Source: Balanoglossus misakiensis | Taxonomy: Eukaryota > Hemichordata | Length of the DNA stretch: 64,000 bases | Assembly: GCA_040954595.2 (NCBI GenBank) | Contig: CM082587.2 | Location: 3,596,001 to 3,660,000, forward strand | Reading direction: 5' to 3' | Part shown: one piece after another, positions 38,601 through 50,464 of the stretch | Layout of the letters: every line of letters begins with the position of its first letter | How positions within the stretch are numbered: the stretch's first letter is position 1 | Translations under genes and position numbers: made by a program | The notes under the pieces: model-generated | The model's input: only the letters and a program-made list of their open reading frames with translations | Told to the model about the DNA's origin: nothing | Databases searched by the model: none

Positions 38601-41340
38601 ATCAATTATCAGATGTCATGCTCTAATAACTACTGAAATCAAAGATACGGATAACAAGAAAAACGCTTACACGGCATAGTCTAAGAAAATTAAAAAAAAA
38701 ATAAACGGAAAGAAAAATCGAGAGTTGAAAATGTAGACGTGATTAAATATAGCTCTGCTGGCTTGTAGCTGAATAGCGGGGATCAGAAGACGTCAGCTGT
38801 TATCGATTTTCCAGTGTATTGAGCCGAACAGACTCTCAGAGACGCAGTGGTGGGTTCCTTTCTGTATTCATCATCGCTGCGACTGACAAATTCCAAAGTT
38901 CCAACAAAGAAGTAAGAGTAAAGTAGAATCTTGCGCGGGTGGCACGTGACCGACCATTAAAATTCAGCGAAAAGCTCATTTTGTCCTTGAAAAAAAAATC
39001 TACATTTCATTTTTTTTTCAAGGATGACCAAACATAAGTATCTGCATTTTTTTCATTGAATCCCTACCCTCGCTCATTACCCGCTCTCATCCAAGCAGCC
39101 CGCCAACTGGCAGATGAGCGCCCCTACCTATTTGTCATGCGCGTCAGGTTTGATGATGGGGGTCTGTTTAACTCCCTGATAAACCATTCATCTTCAGTCC
39201 TAATACCTGTCCATTTTCTACAGAAAGCCCATCTTGGAGATTGCTCTCAGACGCGCCTTATTTCTCGAAGGCACAAACTGCCCGCTCGTCACATTCCTCT
39301 CGTAAACGAAGGCGGCATGCACAAACAGCACACTCGTCTATAGAATACGTAACGTGTCACATGATACAAGCAACGATCTTGTATAAAATACGCTCTCGAT
39401 TTTATTCTAGCTATTTGTAGGAGATTTTTAAACGAATGAGCACACAATGTGTCACTCTCACTCAAATTATGCAAATTCGGAATATGCGAAACGGCACATC
39501 TTAGGTAGTGGTTTCATTCTTGCTATATACTGTTTTGGTGGAATGACCGCAGCACATACAATCAACCTTGAAACAGGCAAACATGAGACCTGAACAGTCG
39601 ATTGCAAAATTGATTTGCCCCGAAGGTCAGCAAAAAAGTACATGTATTTAACTTCTTTGACCGCATTGATGTAATTGCATTTGCAGATGAACAGATGCAG
39701 TATTTCTTGTAATTAGATTTGGAAGGGTACTTTTCAAGATAGCTTGTGAGCTGCGAGACGAAGTGAATGAATCCCCATTGCATCGAGCAACTGAACTGTG
39801 TGCAGAAACAAATGTTAAGTGAAAATAGCCAGCCTTGCTGAGACTATGGCCAGCGGACGATTGTGACGCAACAAGCCAGGTGCAATTTTCCAGACTACAA
39901 CATCCGATTGGATCACATGGAATTCGGTTGGCACCTTTCTGTGAGTGGATTATTCCATTTCACAGCTAAACTGTAACACTAATGAAACTGGTCTTCTGCG
40001 CCACAACAAACCAGTCCATTTAGGGAACATTAGTAAGGCCCTAATGATCGCGCACTTATTTCAATCAGGCACGTTTCCATGGTCACACACAAGCACCCGG
40101 CACACAAGGAAAACGTATTGTGTTGTGTATGAAGCCACTCAGTGATGTTGGCCTTGTCTGTATGCGCCGGGAATCCTTGAAAGAGCGGGATGTGCTTGGG
40201 TGATACCGTTGCCCAGTTGTAAAAAATCATGTCTCATTTAGAATCCATAACTTTATTAAATGATGACAACTTTATCAAAAAAATTATCAACGCCTGACAC
40301 TTGGCTCCTCAAAGGTAACTACTGGCCTTGGTCCAACAAATATTTACGACATCATTTTTCACTCGGCTATGCAGTTAAATTCAATAGATTCTCGTCTGAA
40401 ACGAGAAAATATTTCCAAAATTTATAATTGCATCTCGCTACAATAAAGACCTAATCAAATCACAACACTGTATAAGCTTTTAAATTTGCGATTGAAGTGA
40501 TCCTAGATTTTGCTGATTACAAATCCTTTAGTCTGAATAGCGCAAGAGTATTTCCATCACTCCGGGAATATCCCAGTCACTGGTGAATGGTACGAACTGT
40601 GTCAACTCAGATGAAAATGATAGCATTGAATTTATACAAAGTACAATTTATACAAAATGTTGCCTAGCAACCAGGGTCTATCTTTATGGAATTTCAAATC
40701 AAGAATCGTTAAATGAGATGTCGCTGTTAGTCAGCGAATGACTCCATATGTATGTATACACCAGTTAACAAAAGGCGCGTTCAAACACATCACGACAGAT
40801 TGGGAACGAGACAAATGATTTAGCAGGCACGAAATTTGTTTTGTCCGATAAAGGATTAAATCAGGATAGTATGGAATACAAAACGCTAGAGCAGTTATTT
40901 TATTTTTTGTCAATTTAAAATGAACTTAGCTGTAATACGATCGAGCATTTGTATTCGTCGTCGTGTACCTCGGCAAAACGCAGCGATATTATGGCTTATT
41001 ATGTCTGGCATTTTACCGCAGCTATTCGGCTCTTGCCATCGTGGGACTATTTCCACAGCACATGTCAAGCAACAAATATCAGGGGAAATGCGTTTAAAAT
41101 ATACAATATATTAGCTGTCCGCGTTATAAATGATTGTCAAGATAATACAAGGGAATGAATGCATAACTCTGTATGCTCATCGATACAGCAAAAATGTGGC
41201 GAGTTGTGTTGCCATGGCTTCGTTATCAAAATCTTTCGCCATTCATGATGATCGGCATGCAAACGTCATGAATTCGCAGATTGCGGGATAAAACCCCAGT
41301 CAAGTCACACCGGCGCCAGATGAGCAGCCACCGCTGGTGA

Positions 41341-41429
41341 AATGTTGGAGCCACGCGTACACTCGCGTGCGTGGTTAGAACGCATCATGTGCGTGATCGG
41401 TTCTGAGGCCGCGGGTGGACTCCAACATT
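41341..41429. other. cloverleaf-like nested inverted repeats (possible structured RNA)
   Basis: A perfect 10-bp outer stem (AATGTTGGAG at 41341-41350, CTCCAACATT at 41420-41429) encloses two hairpins. The first is CACGCG/CGCGTG with a 6-nt loop (41352-41369). The second is AGAAC..ATCA/TGAT..GTTCT with a 6-nt loop and a 2x2 internal loop (41377-41404). The 89-nt multi-branch fold has no T-arm motif, so it is not a canonical tRNA. Confidence 0.45.
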
Positions 41430-43983
41430 GTACAGGCGATGGCCGCTCAACACGCACCCGGTATCCACCAGCAAGTCACTACAGTTCACTGGTCACGTGA
41501 TTCAGTATGAATTCGGCATTCAATAATTGAATGAGTGAAATATATAGAAATTACTATATTATTAAGTCAACCTACAGGGCTAACCGCCGAGTCAGTCATA
41601 CATAGTTACACTAAATGTTCCACTATAAATAATTGTTTTACATGGTCTTATTCGTGAGCAGCGAATAAAGCGGGACAAATAAATTCGAAAGCAAATTGCA
41701 GTTAACAACCTTTTTATTTGATTTTCAAGGACAGAGGTAAATCTGACATCGGCGCTTTTACGGATAGACTTAATTTTCACTGAGAACGTGATTGCTAATT
41801 GAAACCTGGACCATGAGATATTTTCAGCGTCCTCCAAGTTTACCCGAATATCACAGAGAGCGAGCGATAGTGATTAATTTCGTAAACACAAATGCGATTA
41901 CACGCTGTATAAAAGAAGTTCGTGCACCATATGGGAGTGTCAGCGATGATAATTTGCATCATGGGAGCTTTGCAGCGACAACTGGCATTTAAAAGAGGGT
42001 TTATCTGCTGCTCAAACAGCTAGTTTCAAACATGCTTTTACGATCGTCCGCTGTCTTCGAGTCTGGCGTTCTGCGTGTCATGTTGGACCGCAGTCCTTCC
42101 CCGGCGATTAAACCCATTTCAAGGACAACGATATTAATGTGGATGGAAAGGCGCATGCGTACAAGTGGGTTGAAAACCGTGTAATGTCAAATTTTGCAGT
42201 AATATGTTCGTCTGCGAGGCCTTGTCGCTCCAGGAGCATAATTGTAGGTTGGACAGGAAAACGGCGTCGCTGGAGCTGTTCAAGAATTTCCTACATCAAT
42301 GAACTTCCGTAAAGTTAAAAACACTTCTGACATTCAGTGCGAGAGATCTGTCACTTCGAAATGCACTGGAAAATAATTATCTGACAAAAACATAATCTCG
42401 TCGTTACCCCTTTCCGTTCCTAGTGTACCTTGTCCGACAAAATTTTAATCCCCGAGTGATGTGCTGCAGAATGCACAACACGGAGTTGCCATCACCCATA
42501 AATTAACTTTGGCGTAATAATACACCGAGGCTCAGTCGCCTTCTTAGACCGGCTTGACAGAATTTCTCCAGCTAACTAAATAATCTCTGTCGTCGGGGGT
42601 GGAAATCGAGCGGACATCTACCTTTGAGTTCCTGCACGCATGAGTCAGTGCAGAGAAAAGACATCTGAAGATCTAGACAGCCCAGCTGAATCTCCATCGG
42701 GCTACTTAATGCAAAACGAGTACAAGTCCTCTGGCAATGTACTGCCAAGGCGCAGTTAAGCAAATAAGCTGAGAGAGTGTGGGCTGTGAAGTAGCTGATA
42801 AAATGACCCACATTTGTGCGACAAAGGCAGCAATTTAGTTTCGAACAAATACTCCCCGAGGGAGACGTGTCCTCCGCTGTCCCTTTTATCGACGAACTTA
42901 ATCTTGTTTTTAGTGGGAGAGAACCATCTTTATTTCGATTCAGGTCCAAAATATGCACTTTACTATGCGTGGTGGGAGCCAGGTAAACTATCAACGGCGG
43001 TTTAAGGTGTTGAATCCACGCAGATTGAAGATAAGGCGAAAGAAGATGAAAGCGGACAATATCCAATTTTCACAGCTATTAACGAACCGAAGTTTTAGTG
43101 CTAACTCCATCGCATCGCCGAAGTAAATCAGTAGATTGGACTAAGATTATGGCTTTTAAGTAGTTTACCTCGCTGAGTTTTATGGATATTGTATGAACAC
43201 TCGTTTGCCTTTTCTCATCTGGGTCTGAATTGCGCAGTCTCCGTTGTTTTCTCCTATGGCAACAATTTACCTGGAAAATGCTTTTCGTGTTTGGCTCATT
43301 CTCCGTGACGTGGGTAACACCTATCCCATTAATTGGTGGCAGGGCCGGTGCAAAGCTTATCTTTTAGTGTCTAGCAAGGCGACGGCTATATCGGCCACAG
43401 CTTGCCTGGATGGAAAAAATAAAACCACTGTGCCTTATTTGCTTTTATGATTTTCGAGGTTGTCTGCGAGCGCTCCGTCGTTTGATCAGTGCAATTTGCG
43501 TAACACTCAAACGGCAAACTCTTTCCTCTGTAATGGCAGGTGATTCCCACCCAGTCGACCCTTATAAACACCCACTCAACGCATGTGTTGGTTGCTTGGC
43601 TGTTTGTATAGGTTATTTCAGTCCAAACATCCGATACGAGAGCGGAACTGCGGCATAAAAACCAAACCGCGTTAATGTGTATTCTTCGATTACAGCAATG
43701 GGCACAAGATACAGATTTTAATGTCTGGGCAAGAAAATGATCGCGATATTAAGTATCGTACTCTTGTCGGAATGGGTACATGAATCAAACGGTCAGACAG
43801 AATTATAGTTTTTGGACCTGGCACGACTGTGTTATTGGATTAATACTAGTGTGTGGGTGTGTGTGACATTCCAAACCGATGCTTTACAAGATCTTCAGAT
43901 CGTTACTCATATGTGTGCACACATTTCCCAAGGAAAAGTAGATATTATGATATTTTTCTTGCTGGGGCAAGTAAAATTCCTAC

Positions 43984-44252
43984 CAGCATGTTCCCAGTGG
44001 CGGATCTGATCGAACTGCTCTCAGCGGCTCCTTCGCCCGCGGCGCCTTGCGTCTGTGCCTGGTGGTCTTGACCCTCCGCAGGGTGGTTGGCGATCGCTCG
44101 GGCTCCTCCTCGATCTCGTCCAAGTTGAAGAGCGAGCCGCCGAAGACATTCTTGTACCGCCGGAATATGCCCGTCATGTTTCCCGGTACCTGCAGACCGC
44201 CGTGACACTGCTCTTGGCAAGAGGCGCAGGCGAATTTGGTGAAATCACACAT
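43984..44252 (-). CDS. GARNL3: candidate GARNL3 distal alternative first coding exon (MCDFTKFACASC...)
   Basis: On the minus strand an ATG at 44252 opens 89 codons plus two bases to the donor ACATGCTG|GTAGGA (exon end 43984). Third codon positions are about three quarters G/C, the strongest coding bias in the window outside the GARNL3 body. The peptide starts MCDFTKFACASCQEQC, continues FRRYKNVFGGSLFNLDE, then an acidic run and a basic tail with RRVKTTRHRRK. The two final bases TG plus the C of the 15326 exon give cysteine in the GARNL3 frame. TG plus the A of a 26441 acceptor would give a TGA stop, so the two upstream exons are mutually exclusive. Alternatively the frame ends at its own TAG (43980-43982) as the last exon of another gene. 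I do not recognise the peptide itself. In-frame codons continue upstream to a possible acceptor at 44318. Confidence 0.5.
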
Positions 44253-46472
44253 GTACCGCTGTTGCCGTTCGGTTGGGAGAGCACAGGTATGTTGTTTGTC
44301 GCTCGTGCGGGGAGAGGCTGACGTGGGCACAGTTGAGTGAGCTCTTCAGCTCATCCACACCATCAAACGCGACCGGCGCTCAATGGGTAGAGTGCAGTTC
44401 AAAACTATAATGTATACGCCCCACGCAGAGAAGAACATCTACTGTTCACGCTCATTACCGTCCGGTATTCTGCGTAGCCGCACTTTTTTTGCGTCTGATG
44501 TGAAGTTGATGGGCACCCCGGGTAACTCCTGGGCGAGCGAATGATCTCCGAAATGGCAACTTACATCATATTTCGTGAGAACGATCTGCGCAATGGCGTT
44601 GTTGAAGCGAGCGACTGATGTACAGTGCCACTCAATAGATTCCGCCGTCAGAAGCTACGGAAAATGACATAAATTGGCATTCGCTCGACGTCACTTGTGA
44701 ACGCACGCTGGAAGCCTCACGAAAGCCTCGCGAACAAGACGGAATGACAAGCTAAACTGCATCCGCGGCCAGCGTATTTCCTTTCACACAGTTAACCTCT
44801 CACACGGGGGTCAAAGGTCACACAAACCGTGTAATGAATGCGGGGACTCGTTTCGAATTTATATTATTGAGGATCGAGAGCAGACGACATTCCATACTTC
44901 ATGATATCGAATGTTACTGCGAATTGGTTCTGTCGATGTTGTGAATATTTTATGATTTCTATAGTTTATCGAATGCGCACTCGATTTATGTGGGTTAATG
45001 GCGGACACAATTACCAAGTGAGCATGGTCTTATTGAAAGACACTTATGCCGGGTTCGTCCAATGTATGCAATAAGATGTTCAAACATTACACAAATGAAC
45101 ACGGTTGTCTAAAGCCGAATATTCCAGAATTATTAATTATCATTCATAATGTATACTGAAGTCTGATGTGACACCCCAGCACAGCAAACCACACGCCCTT
45201 CCGTTCAACCCTTTCGTTTCCGCACCATTTTATTTATGTCATGTGGACAATGAAATCCTCCGGTGTACCACACCGCGCTATTAATAAATATTTGGAGAGT
45301 TCTTCGCAAATTTGGCCTTCATCCGACCAACACACTTCCGTTGATGTTGCGCGCATAACACCAGAAGCGACACGGCGCATGTGTAAACCCAAACGCAGAG
45401 GTCATCATTATGATAGCTAGCTGTAACGTAATTAAAATTGCAGTTATAATAATGAGATAATTATTAGTATTGCCAGCAGCGTAGTTTGCATTGTTATTAA
45501 AGAAAATGGCCGCGGTGAATAATGAATGAGGTGATAACACAGAAGTCTGCTTTTCACAAATGATTAAATTGCCTAATATCATTTCATCTCAGTTACATTT
45601 TTATTTGCCGGGCTTTAGACTGCAACAACTGTATACAAATATAAATTATGTATTTGTGTTGATACTGTCTTCATCAAAGGAGAGTTTAAAAACATGTGCA
45701 ACATCTGTCCTGTTAGCCAGAGTTTACGGTCAAACCAACACGATCCGTAAATAGAAAACAATCCGCATATCACCATGACGACCACGTCACTAAACACTGG
45801 GACACGTGGCAACGATGCGCCATCGTGTTAAAGGTTGGGTATCAACTTTTACAAAAATCGGTGAAAAAGCAGAAGGTGGTTTTTCTCTCTACTTCGAATA
45901 ATGAGGTGACGTACATGCCATCCAGGGGGTGTAGATAAGAGCCGGTAAACAACCGGTCTCTTTGCTGTTCCTTCAAACCCTTTGCCACCCCCTCCCAACC
46001 CAACACGTAGGGTGAAGTTTTACCGACAACATAGCCACACCTGTGACTGGTACATCGCAAAATTCAAATTTGCGCCTAACTGTTTTCGAGACTTCGTAAT
46101 TTTTAATTCCCCGGTCCCTCAGTTTTGCGGACCGTCAGTGTCCATACAGCAAACATTAATCCGAAGTCAATAAAAACTAACCACTGATTGCATATTGGAT
46201 TAAATGAGTCGGGTAATCCGAAAAATAAACACAGAAATAAATGGCATGTGTTATAAAGTGCACATTATTTCCATCAGAAATCCCTGTCTCGAGGGTCTGT
46301 GTTTCCATGCAGTCGAATCATAACCTACGTTGTCAACGTTTCTCTCGACCTCAGACGACTTGTCGAAGTGACACGAGCTACTCATCTAACCCTTTTACCC
46401 AATCACACCGAAATACCTCCGCGTTATATGCTAAAATGGCCGTGTTTCTCATTATGGTTTTAAAGTCGTGAA

Positions 46473-46612
46473 GCTAGGGTAGCAATGACTGCTTAGCTCC
46501 ACGAAGATTCATTTCTATGTTCGAGTGGCTTAGGCGTGCAGCTAGGGTAGCAACGACTCCTTAGCTCCACAAAGATTCGTTGTTATGTGTGAATCTAGGG
46601 TAGCAATGACCC
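46473..46612. repeat. three imperfect direct repeats (CTAGGGTAGCAATGAC)
   Basis: Copies start at 46473, 46541 and 46594. The first two also share TTAGCTCCAC(A/G)AAGATTC. The third is truncated. Spacing (68 and 53 bp) is irregular. Confidence 0.75.
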
Positions 46613-46773
46613 CGTAAGGTTGACTTGTTACATGTCGGCGGCCTTCATAAATGTCACACCATCGAGGACACCCCACGGAACGACGTGTTAAGTGCTACGC
46701 TTCTGGACCTGGAGTGGGTGGCCTTCGTCTATCTTGACAATTAAGTAATTGGTCACAAATGCGATATGTTTTA

Positions 46774-46781
46774 TATAAAAG
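46774..46781 (+). promoter_or_regulatory. TATA-box-like site with upstream inverted CCAAT
   Basis: TATAAAAG lies within TTATATAAAAGGG, about 25 bp after ATTGGTCAC. No recognised coding exon follows. A short ORF starts at 46848. Weak evidence. Confidence 0.25.
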
Positions 46782-49700
46782 GGCCAGTCTACGAAACAGA
46801 CACCTCCTGTTCGTCTACCCTCCTAGTGTTTTCCCCCAGGTGGTCTGCATGAGGTTTAATTGCCCCTTACCAGAAGACTCTCACAATATGCACCAATGGC
46901 AACATTTTCTGATTGCTACATGCATTGAGAGCATTGTTTGAAGTGGTTATTTTCAACGGGGTGGGTGGAAGGGGCCAGGCCCCTACTGCAGACGGGTTCA
47001 GCGTTAAGGGTTTCAATTTCATGTCCTGCAAACAGAATACAAGTTGATTGAAAACTTGTGAATGAGTTGTAGTAAACTTTGTCTTGGCAACGCGGTCAGT
47101 CATTTTTCCTGCCTCGCTTCACCACAGTTGCCAGCACGGCTATGTACGTAATTTCCGTCTGAGTTTCCGGTTTATTGGAGACAGTCACGCGTCAGCTGGC
47201 TTCATGTGAGGCGTTTGAAACCGTCCTTTTTCTGGAAACCGTCCGTGACAATTCTAAAGGAAGCAACCTACACCACATGCCCCGTGCACGTGACGCATCA
47301 ACATCCAACCAGTGAAGGTCACTATGGTCGTCATGACGCTGGGACAGAAATGATGGCGATACGCATGTATACATATACATAGATATATACACGTGCAGGC
47401 GCGCGCACACGCGTGCCATTGAACGCCAGCCAAGCAGAGCGAATGAAAGAGAAAGACATAGATGTCATTTGTTTTCCACGCGTGTACTCCCCAAAGATAT
47501 CTACCGTGAAAATAATCTACCACCATGACGTCACATTTATCGGAAATCAAACTTAAGCGTCGATTTGAAGTGCTTAGCCGTGGGTTTTATTTTAAAATAG
47601 AAACATCGTCGACCCTTCAAAATTGACGTGACCGTTGCCTTCTCTGTGAGCAGAGAAATAAAACCGAGAATGTTGCCGAGTAAACGTCTCGATTTTACAA
47701 GTTCACGAGGCGAGTTCGACTGCAGTGACCCAAATCGAGAAGACATCGCAGCTGTGACTTGAAAATTGGTACTTAATGGATCTCTGAAAAGTATCTCTTT
47801 GAAATTGACATTGTATGTTTCCTGATTTATAAGCAGATGGTGAAAAAGGAGGTCATTTGGCGAACTCAAGTTGAATCATAGTTTTATCAGATTGGTCTTT
47901 TTTCAAGAATAGCATGTTACATCCTGAATGTCTCTCATTGCGCCAATGCAGCTCAAACCGTTTTCATTGTATATCTACGGCCAACTCGTGCTCCACGACT
48001 ATTTCGCGTGCAAAGCACTAAGAGTTATAACTGCTGACGTAAGCGGCCGCTATGACTAACGCGTTCTGATAAGCAAATGACAAGCGCTGCCGCTTCGGCT
48101 AGACAAAGCAACACCAGAGCAGCTGAAATATAACAGAGTCTATAAACAGAAAAGAAGAATATTTTTGTAATTGACAACCAGGCATTAAGATCATACGGTA
48201 GGGTACATAAGGGCACCGTGTGATACGGTGGTTATCCAAATGAAGTGCATTAGCAAACACTGTGTGCCACAAGAGGTCAGGATGCATATGGAAAGACGAA
48301 TTTTACTTTACACGTATGTTGTTATCGCCATGGATGACGTCAGACTACGTTTAGGACGGAATAGACTCCTATCGCACCATTACAGCCAATACAAAGTACT
48401 TTTTTGTCGTCTGAACATTTCAAATAATGCATGTTCGATCGGCAGGAGGGTTTGCAGACGAAAGCGAAAACTTGTTTTGCTTTTTTTTCTGGAACATTAG
48501 AGTTCGAAGCACAGACAGAGTACGGAGAAACATAAGTTATGGCAGTTTCCATGGTAACCTTTATCCGAGAGGGTTACCCACCGAGTGGCAACACACTTTT
48601 TTGTACGCGTATATACATGAATACACGAGTCGACTCAACTCACAGTCTTCCATTACGGTTGGTCAATTTGCATCTGAAGCCTGTCTGTGCACCTTAAATC
48701 CAATCAGTGGATGCCGGACAGTGCGCGGCTGCTCGTGTCGTACATCTTAATCAACAGGCCTCTGCCTGCTAATCAAGCCTCTTTCCCCCTGACTGGGTAT
48801 TTCTGGGCCATAAACCGCGCCGATTTAACGCTGCCTTCCTTAAAGAACGCCTTGCCTTGTTGCCCCGGCCGCTCGTCTGCATTACTTTACGCGCCACGCG
48901 CCAGGTCTCTAAATGATGGATTGTCGTGTCGCACCACGGCTAAGCCACTCCAGATCGACGGAATCTCTGTTCTGCAGTAACGAGTCAAGAGCCATCAGCT
49001 TTCCGTTTCACTTCATAATGAAATGATACCATCTCCACGTTTCTTTCATTAGGAGGTGCACCGACTCTGTATTTATATGTTCCCTAAAGGTTTATCTAGT
49101 CGGTGAGCTACTCACAATGTTCATTGGATAAGTTCGACTGGGAGTAAAAGCTTAATTTTATTCAATACAGAACCTATTTGGGGGCACAAGCGCCCTCAGG
49201 CGGCTTGTGCCCCCATTGTTATTGTTGGAATATTTCTTCTTTATTACGGGCCCAAGCCAAGCCAGGCTTGGGCCCGTATTGGTTTCGTTGGGGTTTTTCT
49301 TTCTTTCTTTATTCTTATGTCAATTCTTTGCTCTCCTAGATCTCTGAAACGGCTACAGGTACACTTCTCAAACTTGCTACAGTGGTCAAGGTCAATGAGT
49401 AGATGTGCAGTGGCTTGTGAATATTTAATTAGTCACGTGACCTGGCGGCCATATTGGATTTTCTGAAAATCTTTAAATGGCTTCTTCTCAAAAACCACAG
49501 GGCCAATCAAGTTCAAATTTGGTGTATGGTACACATGTCCTCTGCCCTTCAAAGTTTGACAATAAAATCCTGAGCGGTCACGTGACTTTGGCCGCCATAT
49601 TGGATTTTCGAAAAAGTACAGTAAAATCTTCAAAAATCTTCTTCTCCAGAACCGGCAATAACCGAGTCATGGGATTTAGGGCATGACATCACCTAACTGA

Positions 49701-49887
49701 TGTCTATCAAGTTTGCGAAGAGCGTGATTGGTCGAAGATTATGGCGGCCATATTGGATTTTGTTAAAACCAGTGAAAATTAAGAAATCATTTTTCTAGTC
49801 TAAAAATAGATAGCATACAAATTCTTTTTATGGATATGAGTCGTCATATGACTAAAATATGTTGCAAATATTTTGGCAATTTTTACA

Positions 49888-49900
49888 TGACCTTTGACCT
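49888..49900 (-). promoter_or_regulatory. perfect DR1 nuclear-receptor motif
   Basis: TGACCTTTGACCT is two AGGTCA half-sites in direct repeat with one-base spacing on the minus strand, the HNF4/RXR/COUP-TF type. It lies within the inner element. Confidence 0.6.
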
Positions 49901-50034
49901 ACTTTTTTAAGAACCTGCATATATGCATATATAGCTCATACTACGTGTTCTAAATGTACCAGAATTCTGATTTTTGTGCACATTGGTATCACCCCTGCCA
50001 GGACCTACCCCAAATATTTTGGTAATTTTGGCAA

Positions 50035-50047
50035 TGACCTTTGACCT
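50035..50047 (-). promoter_or_regulatory. perfect DR1 nuclear-receptor motif
   Basis: Second exact TGACCTTTGACCT, 147 bp after the first, also in the inner element. Confidence 0.6.
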
Positions 50048-50445
50048 ACTTTTGACACATAATTTTTTCTGCATATCTAATTCCAGGCTAACCTATAGGG
50101 CTATCATTATGGTTTTTGATGTATGTGGATTTTTATGTGATCAAAAAATTTCGCTACTTATCATGACCCCTTTGACCTCTGCTGACCTCATTAAATATGC
50201 GCATACCTAATTACAGATGAACCAATAGACCTAGAGGTTTGGTTTTTGTTGGACATGGACCAGTATTGGGTCAAAATTTTCTGCCCAAATTTTGGGCGAC
50301 CTGCTTAACACTATATCAGCACCAAACATAGATATAACCTTGATATGTCATGGGATAAAACACAGCATTATGTTTCTACTCATTAATTATGTGCAGATCA
50401 GATAATAGAGCTTGGGCCCGGACAATGCTGCTTGCAGCTTTAATT

Positions 50446-50464
50446 CTTCTTCTTCTTCTTCTTC
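50446..50464. repeat. (CTT)n tract at the nested insertion border
   Basis: Six CTT units immediately follow the inner element's tail. They match the pyrimidine-rich TTTCTTCTTTATT on the other side, marking the outer element's tract that took the insertion. Confidence 0.8.

Larger units (their letters stand above)
26442..43983 (-). other. long intron / upstream region between the two alternative first exons
   Basis: 17.5 kb without a supported exon. It holds the composite microsatellite (27433-27722), hairpins at 30010-30041 and 41341-41429, a (TCC)n stretch near 30663-30697, the E-box-like repeat array at 30768-30912, the 52-bp tandem duplication at 33564-33667, and G/C runs at 28876-28886, 30237-30248 and 35670-35680. 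AT-rich homeodomain-motif clusters lie at 34886-34925 and 36060-36125. ORFs up to 164 codons (42572-43066) lack splice borders and codon bias. Confidence 0.6.
216..44252 (-). other. GARNL3: GARNL3 gene locus, 5' part (3' end outside window)
   Basis: This entry groups the minus-strand exons listed separately. Eleven consecutive exons from 15326 down to 216 join in frame to 1,058 nt with no stop. The translation follows vertebrate GARNL3, recalled from memory, block by block through most of the RapGAP domain. GARNL3 is a cytoplasmic putative GTPase-activating protein of the Rap1GAP family with a C-terminal citron-homology domain; its in vivo substrate is poorly defined. Introns are 109-1,561 bp within the body, and the first shared intron is 9.6 kb. 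Two alternative first coding exons lie 10.9 and 28.7 kb upstream of the first shared exon. The family assignment rests on many exact short matches, for example the [12 protein letters not shown] and FGPPLP blocks. Other RapGAPs (Rap1GAP, SIPA1L) fit less well in the N-terminal block and the [13 protein letters not shown] segment. Confidence 0.93.
44318..49179. other. intergenic/upstream DNA without supported genes
   Basis: No exon is supported. It contains three imperfect repeats at 46473-46610 and a TATA-like site at 46774. AT-rich TAAT-containing DNA lies at 45420-45500. Confidence 0.5.
49245..50445 (+). mobile_element. inner nested hairpin-tipped element
   Basis: It begins with a perfect 14-bp-stem hairpin (TACGGGCCCAAGCC at 49245-49258, loop AAGCCA, GGCTTGGGCCCGTA to 49278). 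It ends with GCTTGGGCCCG (50410-50420) plus a tail GCTGCTTGCAGCTTTAATT. About 1.2 kb, no coding capacity. It aligns with the outer element, e.g. CAATGAGTAGATGTGCAGTG here versus CAATGAGTAGACGTGCAGTG near 50539, showing a common family. Confidence 0.78.

Noticed and set aside
41341-41429. tRNA gene
   Set aside because: A cloverleaf-like fold is present but there is no T-arm consensus (GGTTCRANYCC) and no standard anticodon arm.
42572-43066. 164-codon minus-strand ORF, the longest outside the microsatellite
   Set aside because: No codon bias, no recognised domain, no convincing splice borders. Composition is like random translation, and this length is only modestly unexpected in 64 kb.
44055-44321. 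Plus-strand ORF over the 44-kb exon, ending at a good donor (CACAG|GTATGT)
   Set aside because: The opposite strand has much stronger third-position G/C bias and links in phase to GARNL3. The plus frame looks like a shadow, though not excluded.
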